Of a stretch of DNA of 22,255 nucleotides, positions 20,101 through 22,255 are shown one piece after another. The notes under the pieces were generated by a model. It did not search any database, was not told the DNA's origin, and worked only from the letters and a program-made list of their open reading frames with translations. Position 1 is the first letter of the stretch. Each line of letters opens with the position of its first letter. The position numbers were made by a program, and so were the translations under genes. Source of the DNA: Phellopilus nigrolimitatus (taxonomy: Eukaryota > Basidiomycota > Agaricomycetes > Hymenochaetales > Hymenochaetaceae); the NCBI GenBank assembly GCA_021029095.1, contig JAJOHG010000404.1:1-22255 (forward strand), in the 5' to 3' direction.

Positions 20101-21433
20101 CGCACCGTATCCGTAACCGTAGGCCTGGCTGTGCCCATGATTATGCACCGCGCCAGAGCTGGGTGGCGTCGGATCCGACTTGGTGTGCTTGAGCGCGACG
20201 CTCGCGGACGCGCGCAGGCTTCCCGTCGACGCGCTCGCAGAGTGGCGGCGGCGTAGCGTCGATGTCGATGAGTGTGCGTCCTCTGCATCCTTGCCCGCAC
20301 CAGTCCCGAGCGTAGAGAGCACGCTCAAGCGGCTCGCACGGCGGGAAACCGTGCGTTCCTTAGCTTGTTCTGGGGTATGTGTTTGCGACGGTGCGGGAGC
20401 TTCGGATCCAGAGGCAGGGCCGAGCACGTTCCGCGCAGCCTGTTCCGCACAGCGCCGCTCCCACTCCATCCATTCGCCCGTGTGTGCGCGCATCGCACGC
20501 CGTGCAGTGTCGAGAGCTTCAGTATGGCCTGCGCAAAAGGATTCGTACGGCACGAAGTTCGAAGCCTACATATTTGAAAGGGGAAAAAAGTGTTAGCCTT
20601 CTGATGTTTCTTAAAAATGAGAAGAGCAAAAAGCGGTCTTTTTTCATATTATAAATGCATGGAAGAACGCCGCCGATCCTCGCCAATCGAGCAAGATCGG
20701 CACGACGCGTCAAGGTCCACGAGCACGTGGTCGGGCTCCTATCTTTTCAAAACAGAGAAACGAAACGATACACTCACCTCACCCGCGAACACCTCGCACA
20801 CCGCACGCACGGCCTCGTCCACTTCCACATCCACATCCTCGCGTTCGCGCGTCCCTTCGCGTCTGCCCTCGACGATCCGCAGCGCGTCCCTCTACGCGCC
20901 CCACGATGCGCTCATGCAGGCGCAGTAGCTCGCCCGCGCCACGTGCGAGCGTGCGCTTCTCCGCGTCACTCAGTGCCCCACGCAGCGTCGGGCTCAGGGG
21001 TGGTGTCAAGGGCATTGTCGCTCCGTTTGTGGACGTCGACGCGTGCGAGCTGGAGTCCGGGTAGGAAACGGAGTCGGACGACATCCTCGCGAATGCAGCG
21101 GACGGCACGCACATCCCCGCACCTGGGCCTGGGCCGAAGCCGAAACCAGCGAAGTGCGAACCGTTTCGTGCCCACGCCACTGTCCTTGCGCTTGTGTCCG
21201 CCTGGCGACCTCGAACTCGCTCCAAATGCGGACGCCGTGGGTGAACTTGGTTCTTGACTTCGGCGTGTTTTCACTTCTCCAGAGGTCGAGGAACGGCCGC
21301 GCTCTCCTTGCGATTCCCACTCCATCCCGACATCCAGATCTCTTCCAGATTCTGACTCTCCAGAGCCCCGCCTCAACAGTTCCGCAACGCGCGAATGCGA
21401 CCGAGAGAGGGAGGGACGCGTCTTCACCTCCAT
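17186..21433 (-). CDS. Rho guanine nucleotide exchange factor (DH-PH), N-terminal frame uncertain
   Basis: Certain exons are 18891-20565 and 17186-18828 (62-nt intron between). A 212-nt intron (20566-20777, GTGAGT..ATGTAG) separates them from the 5' part, 20778-21433. ATG 21433 starts MEVKTRPSLSRSHSRVAELL. Within the 5' part the coding frame changes twice. Removing two GC-rich candidate introns (21129-21180, 52 nt; 20838-20904, 67 nt) restores one frame and gives 1284 aa; two 1-nt indels would do the same. The DH domain shows GELLRLHERI, FVPYESFCAGHTEAL and the hallmark YLIKPIQRVCKYPLLFEQL (19900-19956), split by a Ser-rich insert of about 145 residues. The PH part runs from LRVQIPGPPSRVFLSSLG across the last intron to EKELWLDAIHHA. 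A Ser/Arg-rich disordered tail of about 500 residues follows. The family loads GTP on Rho-type GTPases at the cell cortex. The gene is visibly more GC-rich than its neighbours. Confidence 0.85.
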
Positions 21434-22116
21434 CTCCCTCAAGCCTGAGATTGCAGTTGGTACGGGAATGTACGAAGGGAAGGAAGATGGCGGGTATTGA
21501 TACGAATGCAATTGCGCGTGTGAATCAGCGCGGAGGACGGTCCGGGGTCATTTGGAGCCGCCATATTGACGTGAGCGCAAGTATAGGGCAATGCTCCCAG
21601 CGACGCGAGGTACACCTGTGATACAATACATCATTAAGCATCAGCTGCTGCTTCTCGAAAAGCGAGAAAATAAAACAAAATAAGAATGAAGAAAGAAAGA
21701 TAATGATAAGACAAAGGAAGAAACGTCAACTCAAAACGCATGCATGCCTCCAGCGAAACGACTCGTTTAGCACATCGTGCACCGCGCGCACGGCGCATTA
21801 CTGCATCGCCCAACCACCCGAGCGCCAAACTTAAGCAATTAGCCTTTCCACGGTGCGCGCCTCTCGTGCTTTCCGCGCAAAAGCGGAATTGCGGAGCCGC
21901 CGGGAGAGTCGGCAATAACGCGAAGTGAGAAGTGAAGAAAGAGCCGGGAGTGGAAAGGAAACCGGTGGTCTTCCGGCGATGTGCGCGGAAGTATCAAATT
22001 CACGCATCACACGCGCACGTGCTTAAGCACGAAACGCGCTAAACGCACTTGCTAGCCATAGCCCTGCGCCATTGTGCTAACATCGCATTGCCTCCATCCT
22101 CCATCACTAGCAGTTG
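21434..22116. other. spacer between divergent genes
   Basis: Should contain the RhoGEF promoter (minus) and that of the partial gene at 22117 (plus). A 6-bp stem with a 5-nt loop (TTCTCG..CGAGAA, 21652-21668) lies in an A-rich stretch. No clear TATA box was found. Open frames here look non-coding. Confidence 0.5.
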
Positions 22117-22255
22117 ATGCCAACGTGTGCTGCGCCCGCACAGCGAATACACCCGCTTATGTCAGATTCCGCGCACTAGGAAGTTCCTTTGCCTCGCGCG
22201 TCCTCCCCGCGTCTAAAGCTCTCAAAGTGGAAGTGTTCGACGATGAAAAGAAGGT
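22117..22255 (+). CDS. possible 5' end of a gene running off the window
   Basis: The last 89 bases read in one frame as FRALGSSFASRVLPASKALK then VEVFDDEKK, with a coding look and few acidic residues at first, as in a mitochondrial targeting sequence. This frame has no upstream ATG unless ATG 22117 (ATGCCAAC) is spliced by a 41-nt intron (22125-22165, GTGTGC..TGTCAG). That gives MPT followed by the frame above. An intron of 41 nt is shorter than any other here. The product is not recognised. Confidence 0.35.

Noticed and set aside
19331..20596. Plus-strand frames of 138-202 codons (19331-19939, 20180-20596) and overlapping minus frames
   Set aside because: They are shadows of the 558-codon DH-PH exon, which contains the YLIKPIQRVCKYPLL motif.
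1..22255. CRISPR arrays, prokaryotic operons, rRNA or a complete mobile element
   Set aside because: None seen; the window is intron-rich fungal DNA.

Overview
The window looks like nuclear DNA of a filamentous basidiomycete, most likely an Agaricomycete. Genes are split by many short introns (mostly 52-70 nt, GT..AG). Exon phases close exactly in the four confidently modelled genes. The recognisable proteins (a Reb1/TTF1-type Myb factor, Swc4, Vtc1, a secreted GH5 hydrolase, a RhoGEF) are standard fungal families. No rRNA, tRNA, CRISPR array or complete transposon was found.

Layout, left to right. 1-548 is the 3' end of an unrecognised plus-strand gene. 1373-4117 (+) is a 9-exon, 766-aa Reb1/TTF1-like Myb protein. 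4356-6354 (-) is an 8-exon, 535-aa Swc4/DMAP1 homologue, convergent with it. An 856-bp spacer separates Swc4 from a divergent small orphan gene at 7211-7818 (+, 160 aa). A weak small gene candidate lies at 8143-8686 (-). 9202-9803 (-) is VTC1 (121 aa, 5 exons). 11675-13405 (-) is an 11-exon, 370-aa secreted GH5 hydrolase with both catalytic glutamates. 17186-21433 (-) is a long RhoGEF with DH and PH regions; the start of its DH domain is problematic. The window ends in what may be the first codons of a plus-strand gene (22117 onward).

Between VTC1 and the RhoGEF, on both sides of the GH5 gene, lies a poorly coding stretch. It holds several coding-like segments interrupted by stop codons or frame breaks (9816-10588, 10807-11397, 14178-14423, 15084-15618, 15816-16163), a three-copy degenerate tandem repeat (13764-14080) and a small inverted repeat built on GGTCAGGG (14771-14866). 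I read this as an eroding accessory segment around an intact secreted-enzyme gene.

The genes do not form a pathway. Reb1-like (rDNA/Pol I termination or chromatin boundary) and Swc4 (SWR1/NuA4 chromatin complexes) share a nuclear theme and a convergent arrangement. Vtc1 (vacuolar polyphosphate), GH5 (extracellular polysaccharide) and RhoGEF (Rho GTPase activation) are unrelated housekeeping or accessory functions. I found no convincing new multi-gene system. The most useful leads are the broken RhoGEF N-terminus and the relic genes.
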